Source: Algoriphagus ratkowskyi (GTDB taxonomy: Bacteria > Bacteroidota > Bacteroidia > Cytophagales > Cyclobacteriaceae). Taken from it: 64,000 bases of DNA. Positions within the stretch are counted from its first letter, which is position 1. The number at the start of each line of letters is the position of its first letter. The notes under the pieces were generated by a model, which saw nothing but the letters and a program-made list of their open reading frames with translations, was not told the origin of the DNA and did no database searches. Positions 52,974-63,319 of this stretch are shown one piece after another. The translations under genes and the position numbers were made by a program. The stretch lies in contig NZ_MSSV01000011.1 in NCBI RefSeq assembly GCF_002150505.1, positions 62,001-126,000 of the forward strand, in the 5' to 3' direction.

Positions 52974-54272
52974 TCAATCCAATTTCTCTACTCTCGTCGG
53001 TGTGTCTTCACCACTGATGATGGTTTTGCTGCTTAGGGCGATTGCCTTGATTACTTCGGTCATATTTACCATGTCTAGCGTGCCGATCTCATCACTTGCT
53101 TGGTGGTAATTCGGCTCGTTGTTTGGTGCTTCTTCCATTTTGGCAGTGGAAACTGTATGCGCTGGAACTCCCAAGGCTGCCAAAGTTCTGTTGTCAGATC
53201 TGTAGAATAAATTTTGCTTAGGGTAGGGATCTGGCTCGAAATGAAATTTTGAGCCAGTTAAATTCTTCTGAAGTATTTCTCCCATGGAGCTCTTTTCAAA
53301 ACCTGTGATATAAGCTGAGTTGGTTCCCCACTTACTTTCTGTACCGATCATTTCTATGTTGAACATGGCAACAACCTTGTCTGGATCTAGCTGCTCAGAG
53401 AAGTATGTAGCTCCAAATCCTCCTGATTCCTCCGCTGTGAATGCTACAAAAATCAGAGTTCGTTCGTTGTCTTTTAGGGAATTAAAATATTTTCCTAGCA
53501 TCATCACCGCAGTAGTTCCTGCAGCATTGTCATTTGCTCCGTTGTAGATGCTATCATTGTTTGCATCAGATTTGCCTATGCCGATGTGGTCGTAGTGTCC
53601 ACCAAAAACCACGTATTCATCCTTTAGAGATTTACCTGGAATTACACCCACAACATTCTGTAGCTTTTGCTCTTTGACGTTATTAGTGACTTTTAGATCG
53701 ATTGCTTTTGGATCTAAATTCTCTGTCAGAATAAATATCTGTGAGTACTCCGAAGGGAATTTAGCTCTACCTGCATTTCTGGTCAGTCTAGCATAACTAG
53801 TAGCATGTGAAGGATCGATCAGAACGAGCATATTTTTCTTTGAGCGAAATGCGGGAGTTGCCAACTGATTGAAATTGGCATCCTTTCCTACTTTTACCAC
53901 TTCGTAATTCGCTAAAGAATTGGCAGTAAGTGAAGCTGAGGTGCTATTGATAATTACGTTGCTAAGACTCAATGCTTCCTTATCTAGACTGCCACTGATT
54001 GCTGTAGGAGTTGTTTGGATCATGGAAAACGAATGCAAGTAGGAATCATTTTCACCGAAATATTTTAGCCCGCTCTTCTGGAACTCCCCAGCAATAAACT
54101 CTGCAGCCTTGTCCAGTTCTGGTGAGAAAAGTGCTCTTCCTCTCATATCATCTGCAGATAAGATTTTCTCTATTCGCTCTACTTCAGATACGTTAATGAT
54201 TGAGCCTATTTTTGGAGAACAAGAGTATAAGCCTGCAGCCAAAATAGCTAGGGATAGTAAGATTTTTTTCAT
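52974..54272 (-). CDS. M28-family zinc aminopeptidase lipoprotein
   Basis: A 432-aa lipoprotein (lipobox in 'AAGLYSCSPK'). The M28 metal ligands are visible in 'VVFGGHYDHIG' (His), 'GANDNAAGTTAVM' (Asp), 'FTAEESGGFGA' (catalytic and bridging Glu) and 'VPAHTVST' (His), with a PA-like insert between residues 125 and 200. Family length fits. It is an extracytoplasmic peptidase releasing N-terminal amino acids. A 12-bp palindrome lies 167 nt upstream. Confidence 0.93.
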   Translation of the reverse strand: MKKILLSLAILAAGLYSCSPKIGSIINVSEVERIEKILSADDMRGRALFSPELDKAAEFIAGEFQKSGLKYFGENDSYLHSFSMIQTTPTAISGSLDKEALSLSNVIINSTSASLTANSLANYEVVKVGKDANFNQLATPAFRSKKNMLVLIDPSHATSYARLTRNAGRAKFPSEYSQIFILTENLDPKAIDLKVTNNVKEQKLQNVVGVIPGKSLKDEYVVFGGHYDHIGIGKSDANNDSIYNGANDNAAGTTAVMMLGKYFNSLKDNERTLIFVAFTAEESGGFGATYFSEQLDPDKVVAMFNIEMIGTESKWGTNSAYITGFEKSSMGEILQKNLTGSKFHFEPDPYPKQNLFYRSDNRTLAALGVPAHTVSTAKMEEAPNNEPNYHQASDEIGTLDMVNMTEVIKAIALSSKTIISGEDTPTRVEKLD

Positions 54273-54438
54273 AGCGGAAAAGGGTATTACTTTTAGAAAA
54301 AGGAAGAAAGCAAAGATTGTTTGTTTTTGTCAGGAATGGAATTCCTTTATATAAATGGTATTTGTTGCGTCCAACTTTTTCAAAATTTTGAACTTTGGAA
54401 AAAGTGTCTAACAGCAAGTCTATGTATGTTCTCCATAG

Positions 54439-54450
54439 GCCATGCATGGC
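54439..54450. promoter_or_regulatory. 12-bp palindrome GCCATGCATGGC upstream of the M28 gene
   Basis: A perfect palindrome with partly matching flanks (CCATAG left, GTATAGG right). It lies 167 nt upstream of the M28 start and just before the terminator of the neighbouring gene. It may be an operator, but this is a weak call. Confidence 0.3.
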
Positions 54451-54463
54451 GTATAGGTAAAAC

Positions 54464-54501
54464 AAAAAAAAGGCTCAGCGAATAAATCACTGAGCCTTTT
54501 T
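54464..54501 (-). terminator. Rho-independent terminator of the PUL operon
   Basis: AAAAAGGCTCAG (54467-54478) pairs with CTGAGCCTTTTT (54490-54501), loop of 11 nt. A/T tails on both sides; it closes the minus-strand operon whose last gene ends at 54535. Confidence 0.85.
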
Positions 54502-54534
54502 GTAAAGTTATAGTCCGAAAACCGATAGCTATTC

Positions 54535-56460
54535 TTATCTCAAAGAGTTGATCCATTTCGCGATTTTCATCGCATCTTCTTTGGATACCTGTGCCATTGG
54601 CGGCATAGGGGTAGCATAGTCAGGCCAGTTTTGAGGCTGTGGATTGTAAATCAATTCAACGATTTTCTCATTTGAATATCTTCTTTTCGCCACATCTTCA
54701 TAAGATGGTCCGATTACTTTTTTATCCTTCATATGGCAAGCAGAACAGGTATTATTAGCCAAAATTGCTTTGATCTCTATATCAGTAGGAATTGCAGAGG
54801 CAACAGATGTAGCCTTAGCTGGAACTACTTTGGTGGCGGCTACTTGCTTTGCTGGCTCTTTAGCTGGTGTGAGTTTGATTATCATTTTGTTCCCAGCTGG
54901 AATGTTATGCAAGGTGTAATACGCTTCAGGGTGCACCAAAGAAAAACTTCCTTCTACTGCACGAACTCCGTTAAGTGTTAGCTTATGCACGTAGTTTTTT
55001 CTCAAACCATCAACAGCAATTCTAGCAGACATGCCATCTGCTGCCACTTCAACTCCTATTATTTTCAGAGTTTTGTTGTCAACAGGAGGACTGCCATAAA
55101 CAGGGAAATACTTATAAGTAAAGCTTTCTACAGCATAAGAATTCAAATTTTCAGCAGAAGCTTTGTCGACCGGTTTGGTGAATTCTACTAAGAATCCATC
55201 AGGCTGAACTTTAACAGTTCTCATTTCAAATGGAATATTGTTATTCCAAACTAAGCGTTGCAAACCTTCATTTGCTTCACCAGCTGAACCCCAACCACGG
55301 TTGGTTTCTCCGATAAATAAAGACTTATCTGGAGCCCAAGCCATTCTAAGAATACCTGACTGGAAGCCAGATCTGAAATCAATAGAAGCGCCTTGCATCA
55401 CACCGTTTACTTCCTCCAAGATGACACGCATGATTTTACTTTGTCCCTGATCACCGATCAAAACCTGACCTGCGAAAGGACCAAAAGTTCCTTCAGGAAT
55501 CAAGATTGGCTCTGCATTAGAAATCCCTTGAATTCCGTGCGGCAACCAAACTGCTGGTAACTTCAATGCCGGTATCTTCTCTTTCGCTTGAGCCATGGTG
55601 ATGTAGGGAGCATCAATTACGTTCTCCGGTTTAGAGAAGCCACCAGTTCCATTTGGGTTTTTCTGTGGATCAACAACTTTATTGAATTCCTCAGTAGTAA
55701 GTTTCAAAGGAGAATCAGGACGCCCTGTCCAAGCCAATCCTGCTGGATGACCGGTAAAATCGCCTTTATCAATGAACCAAAGCCCACCAGAACCCATGTA
55801 ATCCCCTTGATTTTCAGTGTATACCAATTTATCACCAAGCATTCCTAATCCAGCTGGGGATCTCATTCCGGTTGCATAAGGTTCCATGGTACCGTCACGA
55901 TTGATCTTCATGATCCAGCCTCGCATTGGCACACGACTTTCGCCTCTCCACCATTCCTGATCGCCAAAAGCAACGTTTGCAGAAACGAAGAATGAGCCGT
56001 CAGGACCTACTTTTGGGCCGAAGCTATACTCGTGGTAGTGAGCCGAAATAGGCCAAGCGTAAACTGTTTCGAACAGGTCGGCTGTACCGTCTTGATCCGT
56101 GTCAACCAGTTTGGTTAGCTCGCCTCTTTGTGCCATATAAAATGCACCATCTTCGTAATGTAGACCTAGAATCTCATGAAGTCCAGAAGCAAATTTTCGG
56201 AAGAAAGGCTTAGAGCTAGTTGGATTTTCTACAATATATACGTCGCCTCTACGAGTGGCAACACCGAGATTACCGTTAGGTAAAACAGTCAAGCCACCAA
56301 CTTCCAGAAGTGTTCCCTCTGGTGCGGTAACTCTCATTATTTTAAAGAAATCCTCTTCTTTTGGGGATTCCTGTGCATCCACTTGCCCAGGTATCAGCTG
56401 AATAACAGCTGCTAGCCCAAATGCAATTTTTGTGAATTTATTCTTTAGTATATTTTTCAT
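54535..56460 (-). CDS. Beta-propeller (PQQ/sorbosone dehydrogenase-like) protein with C-terminal cytochrome c
   Basis: A 641-aa exported protein (signal ending near 'QVDAQE'). The N-terminal part is a six-bladed propeller ('GLTVLPNGNLGVATRRGDVY', 'GLHEILGLHYEDGAFYMAQRG' in part, 'GMRSPAGLGML'), resembling glucose/sorbosone dehydrogenases. A beta-rich linker with a Pro/Lys/Ala stretch leads to a cytochrome c domain with haem motif 'TCSACHMKD' and distal Met in 'TPMPPMAQ'. It lies 18 nt after the DUF1080 gene. Probable role: periplasmic sugar oxidation passing electrons to the haem. Confidence 0.88.
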   Translation of the reverse strand: MKNILKNKFTKIAFGLAAVIQLIPGQVDAQESPKEEDFFKIMRVTAPEGTLLEVGGLTVLPNGNLGVATRRGDVYIVENPTSSKPFFRKFASGLHEILGLHYEDGAFYMAQRGELTKLVDTDQDGTADLFETVYAWPISAHYHEYSFGPKVGPDGSFFVSANVAFGDQEWWRGESRVPMRGWIMKINRDGTMEPYATGMRSPAGLGMLGDKLVYTENQGDYMGSGGLWFIDKGDFTGHPAGLAWTGRPDSPLKLTTEEFNKVVDPQKNPNGTGGFSKPENVIDAPYITMAQAKEKIPALKLPAVWLPHGIQGISNAEPILIPEGTFGPFAGQVLIGDQGQSKIMRVILEEVNGVMQGASIDFRSGFQSGILRMAWAPDKSLFIGETNRGWGSAGEANEGLQRLVWNNNIPFEMRTVKVQPDGFLVEFTKPVDKASAENLNSYAVESFTYKYFPVYGSPPVDNKTLKIIGVEVAADGMSARIAVDGLRKNYVHKLTLNGVRAVEGSFSLVHPEAYYTLHNIPAGNKMIIKLTPAKEPAKQVAATKVVPAKATSVASAIPTDIEIKAILANNTCSACHMKDKKVIGPSYEDVAKRRYSNEKIVELIYNPQPQNWPDYATPMPPMAQVSKEDAMKIAKWINSLR

Positions 56461-56478
56461 CTTTGCGTAGTCCTAGGA

Positions 56479-58266
56479 TTAAAAGAGAAGATTATAAGAG
56501 ATGTTTCCCTTTGAAGGCAAGAAAATACCAGGTTTACCGTCAGTGTTATGGGTCACTGGAGCTCCGTAAGTTGCCTCGTCGTATTCTAGATAAACACCCG
56601 TTTCAGGCAATAAGTAGTAACCCTTGTTGATTTTTTGGATCTCAGTTCCTGCTGCTACTTTGTAAAATCCATTGCTGATGCCTGTGACAGATCTTCTGAT
56701 TCCTTTACCTGAATCCAATACTTTGATCTCATCTTTTACCGTTTCGCTACCAAGCAGGTAGGAGAAAATGATCTCTTCTGAACCGTTCTTCAATTGATAT
56801 CCTTTGGTTCTGAATTCTTTCGAAGCACTGTAATCACTACCAACTGCATTTACAGCTGGAGCACTTAAATTGATTAGGGTACCTCTAGGCACAGAAACGC
56901 CATTTCCACGGCTATTCCACATAGGAGTAGCGTCCAAAAACAAACCTCTCCATACTTGGATCAGTGTGCCAGTTTCCATGTCATATGCGTAGTTCACCTG
57001 CTCCTTGCTGGCAACTGATACCACGTGACTCAATCTTTTTGATCCAGGATAGTCACGGAAGCTACGCAAAACTGGCGTTTCGTCAGCATCTACTAGAATT
57101 GGATCGGTATCTTGGGAAGCACCAGCTTCTGAAACCAGGAGGTTTGTGCTTCTAAGTCCTGGACCAGAAATGGCCAAATTGAATCCATCGACAGACCAGT
57201 TTCTATTTTTGGAAGCAATGATTTGGATTGGATTTGCTCCAGCTTTCAGCTGCTTTCTTACTCTAATTTGGTTGTTTGAAAGATTGGAAATGCTTTCACC
57301 TCCTACAGCAAAACCGGCTAATCCACCAGGTACCTGAAGCCTGATTTCATATTCTCCAGCTTCTATTACTGAAAGATCAGCAGTGTATTTGGTCAAATTG
57401 ACGTCGGATACTGATACTGGAACTTCATTAAGGGTAGCTACAGACCCTTTGGCAACAGAAGTTTTACCTGCCACCTCATCTAAGTTGTTAAATGAACCTT
57501 GGAAAGTTTCAAAAGTTACATTTGAAACTGTTGGAGTTTTGGCATTGAAAGGAGTGATTTCAATGTTTCTGAAGGCTACAGCTCCGTGGTCTCCCTGTAT
57601 TCTAAGGGGGCCTTCGGCAATATCTTTTCCAGACATGGAACCTCGAGTAGGGCCGTAAACTTCAAGATTTTCGTGGATTGTGACGCCATTAAGTCTTACG
57701 GAAAGAAAACGAGCATTCTGTGTTTTTGTACCAGCAGCATCAAAACGAGCCGCTTGAAAAGACACTTCCAACTTTTGCCAAACACCTGGAGCTTTGCTAG
57801 CATTTTGTCTAGGAGCATATCCTTGATAGCCTTTTTGACCTTCCGGCTTGCTCTCATCCCAGCGCTGATAGATTCCCCCATTGTCACCTGGTTTGGTGTT
57901 GGTGGTAGTCCAGCTATCTAGGATTTGAATTTCATAGTTTCCTTGAAGGTAAACTCCCGAATTAGATCCTGGAGCGACCATGTATTCCAAAGATAGATCC
58001 ACATCTCCGAATTTTTCTAAAGAAATGATGTCAGCTCCCGCTTTTTTCTTAGAGGGAAGATTGGCTATAATGCTTGAGCCAGTGGCAGATTGAAGCATAT
58101 TGGGAACTGCTGGATCAGCCCAGACTTTCCCTACTTCTGTCCAGCTGCCTTTATTTCCATTGAAGGAATTTAAGTCGAGCTTGATAGGATTTTGTTGTGC
58201 TTGCACTACACCGAGCTGGAGAGCTAATACAGCGGTGAGCAAGCCTACATGTTTGTTCAAAATCAT
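56479..58266 (-). CDS. DUF1080 (3-keto-glycoside lyase/hydrolase-like) exported protein
   Basis: A 595-aa protein with signal peptide ending 'VVQAQQNP'. The first 240 residues are a DUF1080 concanavalin-like domain ('MVAPGSNSGVYLQGNYEIQILD', seen as SNSGVYLQGNYEIQILD, and 'VAFRNIEI'). The next part (about 250-380) is a carbohydrate-binding-like beta-sandwich, and the C-terminal 200 residues are another beta domain with 'VWRGLFLDATPMW'. It lies between susD and the propeller/cytochrome gene in the same operon. Pairing with a haem-linked oxidase suits a 3-keto-glycoside route. Confidence 0.85.
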   Translation of the reverse strand: MILNKHVGLLTAVLALQLGVVQAQQNPIKLDLNSFNGNKGSWTEVGKVWADPAVPNMLQSATGSSIIANLPSKKKAGADIISLEKFGDVDLSLEYMVAPGSNSGVYLQGNYEIQILDSWTTTNTKPGDNGGIYQRWDESKPEGQKGYQGYAPRQNASKAPGVWQKLEVSFQAARFDAAGTKTQNARFLSVRLNGVTIHENLEVYGPTRGSMSGKDIAEGPLRIQGDHGAVAFRNIEITPFNAKTPTVSNVTFETFQGSFNNLDEVAGKTSVAKGSVATLNEVPVSVSDVNLTKYTADLSVIEAGEYEIRLQVPGGLAGFAVGGESISNLSNNQIRVRKQLKAGANPIQIIASKNRNWSVDGFNLAISGPGLRSTNLLVSEAGASQDTDPILVDADETPVLRSFRDYPGSKRLSHVVSVASKEQVNYAYDMETGTLIQVWRGLFLDATPMWNSRGNGVSVPRGTLINLSAPAVNAVGSDYSASKEFRTKGYQLKNGSEEIIFSYLLGSETVKDEIKVLDSGKGIRRSVTGISNGFYKVAAGTEIQKINKGYYLLPETGVYLEYDEATYGAPVTHNTDGKPGIFLPSKGNISYNLLF

Positions 58267-58387
58267 GTGAATTTAAGTGTTAAGTTATTACAGATAGGTT
58301 ACAATGCTTATACAAAAGAAGGAGTTTTGCAGAAAAGAAAAATGCTTCCCCACAAAACTCCTTTAAAATTACCAGATTGTTTGATAC

Positions 58388-60007
58388 TTAATAACCAGGG
58401 TTTTGAGTCAAGTTAGGATTTAAAGAAATCTGTACGTGAGGAATAGGGAATAATGCTTTGTTAGGATCAGATGCTGTGTGATCCCACCAAGTAGCAGTTG
58501 TGAATTTTCCGAATCTGATCAAATCAGTTCTTCTTTTGCCCTCAAATATAAACTCTCTACCTCTTTCAGCAAGTAGTTCATCCATAGTTAGTGTTCCTGC
58601 AGAATAGGATGCATTTGCCCAATCTGAATCGCTGAAAGATCTTTTCTTCGATGCATTGATTAGCTCAACCGCTTCTGCATTGGCATTTCCACCATTTTTC
58701 CTCATGATTGCCTCAGCCTTATTGAAGTAGATCTCTGTAAGTCGGTAGATTACATAATCATTTTCCTGATAGTTTGGATCGTCAGATATTCCAGAGCGAT
58801 ACTTATGAAATCTAGCTCCCGAGTTTTCTTCACCTTCAGTCATTGATCCTATACCTGTAGCTCCTTCTGAGTTTCTACGAATATTATTTACATATACTAG
58901 TGGCTCACCGTCGTATTCTTCAGTGCCTAGGATAGGCTTTCCAGTTTTAATATCATACTGTGGGCCAAATAAGAACCAATTTTTCTTTCTCAAATCATTC
59001 TCAGCATAAGCGTCAAATGCATTTGGAGTAACTACGAACGCATTCCAACCACTATACGTGACATCAAGAGCTCTAGACATATTGCCATATCCAGAGAAGA
59101 ATCCACCCCAACCGAAAGTAAAACCACCTTTGCGACTAAAAGCAAATTGGAAGATGTTTTCTGGAGAAAGTTGATTCTGATTGCTAAATGGACCTAGAAT
59201 ATTTGGGTCTAAGCTCATGCTGCCAGTTAGGCTACCACCATCACCATTGATGACTTTATCTGAATATTTGATTGATTCATCATACATAGCTGTGCCCGCC
59301 CAAACTTCTGCGTTGAGGTACAACTCTGAGAGCATAGAATAACCAGCAGCTTTGGATACACGACCTACCAATGCCTGAGATAGGGGCTGAAGTTTTTCTA
59401 CGTTAGCTTCCAATTCCTCTTTTACAAAAGCAAATACTTCAGCTCTTGTGTTGTTTTGAGGATTGACAGGAGTACCAACAGTAGTTACGATTGGAACATT
59501 ACCCCACATATCCATGATTCTCATGTAGTGGTATGCACGCATGACACGTACTTCAGACAGGATGGATTCCATCTCTGCATCTGTAAGTCCAGCAGCTTTG
59601 TAGTCAACACTTTCTAAATCTTCGAGTACAGCATTTACATAACCTAGACCTTCCCACATTAGTGACCAGGCATTTCTTAAGCGAGGTTCCTGATCGGTCC
59701 ATTCATGGCGATGCAATCTTACGTGATCTCCACCATCATAACCATGACGACCTTTTTGTGGCCAGGCGATTTGATCTGCTGAAGACTCACCGTGGAAATA
59801 AAAACCATTTTGTCCTGTGGGAGCGAGCCACGCTTGCATATGCGTAAATGGTCTCAGTACGCCCTGCATAATTTCTACCTTATTGTTGTAGAAGTTATCC
59901 TTTGATAATTCACTGTAGATTGTCTCATCTAAATCCATGCAAGAGACAGTAGTCAGAAGTGCAACGGGAGTTAAGACAGCAGCTATTTTATTGAAATATT
60001 TTTTCAT
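58388..60007 (-). CDS. SusD/RagB-family nutrient-binding outer-membrane lipoprotein
   Basis: A 539-aa lipoprotein (lipobox in 'ALLTTVSCMDLDE'). SusD segments: 'MRAYHYMRIMDMWGNVPIVT', 'GYSMLSELYLNAEVW', 'YRLTEIYFNKAEAIMRKNGG' and 'LLAERGREFIFEGKRRTDLIRFG' (in part), ending in 'LFPIPHVQISLNPNLTQNPGY' (in part). It lies 13 nt after its susC and before the DUF1080 gene. No enzyme of the glycoside hydrolase type is nearby, so the bound glycan is unknown. Confidence 0.94.
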   Translation of the reverse strand: MKKYFNKIAAVLTPVALLTTVSCMDLDETIYSELSKDNFYNNKVEIMQGVLRPFTHMQAWLAPTGQNGFYFHGESSADQIAWPQKGRHGYDGGDHVRLHRHEWTDQEPRLRNAWSLMWEGLGYVNAVLEDLESVDYKAAGLTDAEMESILSEVRVMRAYHYMRIMDMWGNVPIVTTVGTPVNPQNNTRAEVFAFVKEELEANVEKLQPLSQALVGRVSKAAGYSMLSELYLNAEVWAGTAMYDESIKYSDKVINGDGGSLTGSMSLDPNILGPFSNQNQLSPENIFQFAFSRKGGFTFGWGGFFSGYGNMSRALDVTYSGWNAFVVTPNAFDAYAENDLRKKNWFLFGPQYDIKTGKPILGTEEYDGEPLVYVNNIRRNSEGATGIGSMTEGEENSGARFHKYRSGISDDPNYQENDYVIYRLTEIYFNKAEAIMRKNGGNANAEAVELINASKKRSFSDSDWANASYSAGTLTMDELLAERGREFIFEGKRRTDLIRFGKFTTATWWDHTASDPNKALFPIPHVQISLNPNLTQNPGY

Positions 60008-60020
60008 GATTTCTTCTTAG

Positions 60021-63000
60021 TTAAAATCCAACTTGTAGACCTAGGGTGAAGCTTTTTGTTCTAGGATAGAATCCTCTTCCATCGATGCCGGTGTTAAAGC
60101 CTACATCCTGAAGTTCTGGATCAATTCCTGAATAACCTGTGATAGTCATCAGATTACGTCCTGATCCATATACACGTAGGTTTCTTACATATTTGCCCTT
60201 CATTTTGAAGTTGTATCCTAAAGTCAAATTGTCAAGTTTTACAAACGAGCCATTTTCTAAGTAATAATCAGAATACTGTGGGTCATCATCTAACTGATCA
60301 TGCTTTGTGATAGCACTTTCAAGTAGATTATTAGGCAACCATCTCTTGTTACCAAAATACAGGTCCTTTGTATTTAAGATATCAAAGTCAAATTTTCCTC
60401 TAAAGAAAATGGTTAAATCAAAACCTTTGTATCTGAAGGTGTTATTCAAAGAAGCCATATATTTAGGAACACCATTTCCGATCACACTTAAATCTTCAGA
60501 GTTCATGTCGCCAGCTCCACCGATAGTTCCATCTGCTTTGAAGAACTGCCATTTTCCATCTTCAGTAAATCCAGCAAAGCGCTTGCCGTAGAAGTTACCG
60601 ATTACGCCACCTTCTTCCACACGGATTGCATTACCCAAATTACCTGGGCTAGGAAGTCCGCCGTCCTCGATCCAAGAGATCGTAAAGGTTTCGTTAGAAA
60701 GAGAGCTAAGCTTATTTCTCTGCGTATTTGCAGTCAAATCAACTGTCCAAGAGAAGTCGTTTTTATCTATGATTCTCGATGACAAGTACAATTCCACACC
60801 TCGGTTGTTGATACTTCCTACGTTTGTCAGCAAGCTGCTTTTTACGAAAGGAGGCTGCTGAGCTGTGTAATCATAAAGCAGATCTTCTGTTTTTCTATCG
60901 TACAGATCTAGCGAGCCTGTAAGCTTATTGTTGAATAGCGAAAAGTCAAAACCTAAGTTCCATTCTTTTTTGGTTTCCCATTTCAAGTCTGGATTTGGGT
61001 TTCTTGCAGCTCCATACGTTTGGTAGTAGATACCTTCCTGAGGATAAACCCCACCAGTACCCAATGTCACCAAGGAGAGATAATTGCCAATACCTTGGTT
61101 TCCAGTAACACCGTAACCCAAACGCATTTTCAAATTATTTACCACTTCGCTTGAGCTTAAAAAACCCTCTTCTGAAACTGCCCATCCTACAGAGACTGCA
61201 GGGAAATTACCCCATTTGTTATTTGCTCCGAACTTGGAAGAACCTTCTCTTCTTAAAGTTGCTTGTGCAAAATACTTCTCTTGGTAAGAATAACTTGCTC
61301 TTCCAAAAAACGCAATTAACGTGTTGTCATCTTTATAGCTTCCCATTCCTGGGCGAGGTAATTGCGTATTGTTAATCGCTGAGCCTGCACCTAAATTCCA
61401 ATCAAGGAATCCATCTGTAGTAAATCCAGAGTTGTTTACATTAAAACTCTCTGTGGTGAAATACTGGTAGCTGTATCCTGCAAGTAAATCAAGCGAATGA
61501 TCCATATTGATCATCTTCTTATAGTTCACAGTAGCTTCGAACGTATTATTCCAACTTGCATTATTGCTTTTGGAAGCATAGCCAGTTTCTCTAAATTGAG
61601 ATGATTCTCTGTTTTCAAAATCATCTTTTGACTGATAATACCTGTCATTAAAAGATACGCGCTGATGAGCGCCAAAAGCAGATGCAGTCAAGCCCTCCAT
61701 AATTTCCAAAGTCAATCTCACATCACCGGAAAGGTTCATTTGATCTCTTTCAGAGGTTCTATTAGCATATCTAGAAAGCGGATTGTAGTTATTGTAAGCC
61801 TCCGTTTCTACAAATGTTCCATTTGGATTGAAAATAGGTGCTGTAGGGTTTCTTTGTATAGCTTGCTCAAAATCGCCAGTGTTACCGCCTAGCAAATTAG
61901 CTTTGCTGAAGGTAGTGGCTAAGTTTGACGCCATAGTAAGACGATCATTAAGTCCGGTTTGAGTAAAACTCATTCTTCCACCATATTGCTTTCTGCTGTT
62001 TTCAACAGCAATACCTTGAGCATCATTGAAAAAGAATGAAGTTCTATACGTAGTATTCTCTCCACCACCCGAGGCAGCAAAATTATGGTACTGGCTTAAA
62101 TTATCCTTGTTGATCAGTTCTTGATAAAGATCGGTATCAGATCCCAAATCATTTCCTTCACCGATAAGTCCCTGATCAATTAGGCCTCTGTATTGAGAAG
62201 CAGTAAGATTTTCAGGCCTTTTATCTACATATTCTCTTTGCACGTAGGTAGAATAATCAAATCTAGACTGACCTGATTTACCTTTTTTGGTAGTGATCAA
62301 GATCACACCTGCATTACCTCTAGTACCGTAAATAGCTGCTGCTGAACCGTCCTTCAACACGTCGAAAGTAGCTATATCATCCTGCTGCAATAGATCCAAG
62401 CTTCCACCAGGAATACCATCGATTACGATTAATGGTTGAGTGGTACCTTTCACTGAGCTAAGACCTCTCAATTGGATGTTAGTAGGTCCATTAGGGTTAT
62501 TTCCCTGTGTTCTTACAATGTTCAATCCTGCTACTTTTCCTTGAATCAGTTCCATTGGGGAACGCATGCCTCCTTGGATAAAGTCCTCGCTTGATACATT
62601 CACTACTGCAGAAGTTATTTCCTTTTTCTTCTGAGTACCATACCCAATCACAACAACCTCATTGAGTGACTGAATATCATCCATCATGGTGATGTTGAAT
62701 GTTCTTCTTTCGCCTACTGCCATCTCCACAGATTCCATTCCGATGAATGAGAAAGTAAGAACAGACGATCCAGAAGTCACATCAAGGCTAAATTTTCCAT
62801 CAATGTCAGTGACAGTACCGTTTGTAGTGCCCTTTTCGATCACAGTCACACCTGGAAGTGCCATATTCGTTTCGTCCACAATTACACCTGTTACGGTAAT
62901 TGCCGCAGCCTCCTCGATAGTAACAGCTGTTTCAGGAACATACACGGCTCTTTTTCTCACCATGATGTTCTGATTAATCTGCTTGAACTCTAGCTTAGTC

Positions 63001-63314
63001 TGTCTAGACATTTCCACCAAAGCATCAAAAACATTTGTATTGATGTCTATTGCCACAGCTGGAATCCCTTTGATTTCCTTGTTGGTGAAGACAAAATTAA
63101 ATCCTGTAGCTGCTTCTATTTTCTTAAAAGCGTCTTCTACAGATGCATTTTTTAAATGCATACTTACTTGAACCTCGTCCATTCTTTTGTCCTGAATCTT
63201 ACCCGTTGCGGCAAAGAGGACAGTCATGGTGAGGCACTGTACTAAGATTATCTGGAAAAATCTCTTAGATACAGCTAAAACGTGTAACCGTACGTCATTT
63301 TTCATAACTTTCAA
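60021..63314 (-). CDS. SusC/RagA-family transporter with N-terminal STN domain
   Basis: A 1097-aa TonB-dependent receptor. Unlike the two susC genes at 8879 and 13970 it carries an N-terminal STN (secretin/TonB short) domain ('ASVEDAFKKIEAATGFNFVF', residues about 58-110), typical of receptors that signal to FecR. Then a carboxypeptidase-regulatory-like domain (about 135-215), the 'VVVIGYGTQKKKEITSAVVN' signature, the plug ('PLIVIDGIPGGSLDLLQQDD'), and the barrel ending in 'SFTLGLQVGF'. The upstream fecR fits an ECF sigma/anti-sigma loop that senses substrate at this porin. Confidence 0.95.
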   Translation of the reverse strand: MKVMKNDVRLHVLAVSKRFFQIILVQCLTMTVLFAATGKIQDKRMDEVQVSMHLKNASVEDAFKKIEAATGFNFVFTNKEIKGIPAVAIDINTNVFDALVEMSRQTKLEFKQINQNIMVRKRAVYVPETAVTIEEAAAITVTGVIVDETNMALPGVTVIEKGTTNGTVTDIDGKFSLDVTSGSSVLTFSFIGMESVEMAVGERRTFNITMMDDIQSLNEVVVIGYGTQKKKEITSAVVNVSSEDFIQGGMRSPMELIQGKVAGLNIVRTQGNNPNGPTNIQLRGLSSVKGTTQPLIVIDGIPGGSLDLLQQDDIATFDVLKDGSAAAIYGTRGNAGVILITTKKGKSGQSRFDYSTYVQREYVDKRPENLTASQYRGLIDQGLIGEGNDLGSDTDLYQELINKDNLSQYHNFAASGGGENTTYRTSFFFNDAQGIAVENSRKQYGGRMSFTQTGLNDRLTMASNLATTFSKANLLGGNTGDFEQAIQRNPTAPIFNPNGTFVETEAYNNYNPLSRYANRTSERDQMNLSGDVRLTLEIMEGLTASAFGAHQRVSFNDRYYQSKDDFENRESSQFRETGYASKSNNASWNNTFEATVNYKKMINMDHSLDLLAGYSYQYFTTESFNVNNSGFTTDGFLDWNLGAGSAINNTQLPRPGMGSYKDDNTLIAFFGRASYSYQEKYFAQATLRREGSSKFGANNKWGNFPAVSVGWAVSEEGFLSSSEVVNNLKMRLGYGVTGNQGIGNYLSLVTLGTGGVYPQEGIYYQTYGAARNPNPDLKWETKKEWNLGFDFSLFNNKLTGSLDLYDRKTEDLLYDYTAQQPPFVKSSLLTNVGSINNRGVELYLSSRIIDKNDFSWTVDLTANTQRNKLSSLSNETFTISWIEDGGLPSPGNLGNAIRVEEGGVIGNFYGKRFAGFTEDGKWQFFKADGTIGGAGDMNSEDLSVIGNGVPKYMASLNNTFRYKGFDLTIFFRGKFDFDILNTKDLYFGNKRWLPNNLLESAITKHDQLDDDPQYSDYYLENGSFVKLDNLTLGYNFKMKGKYVRNLRVYGSGRNLMTITGYSGIDPELQDVGFNTGIDGRGFYPRTKSFTLGLQVGF

Positions 63315-63319
63315 TTGGT

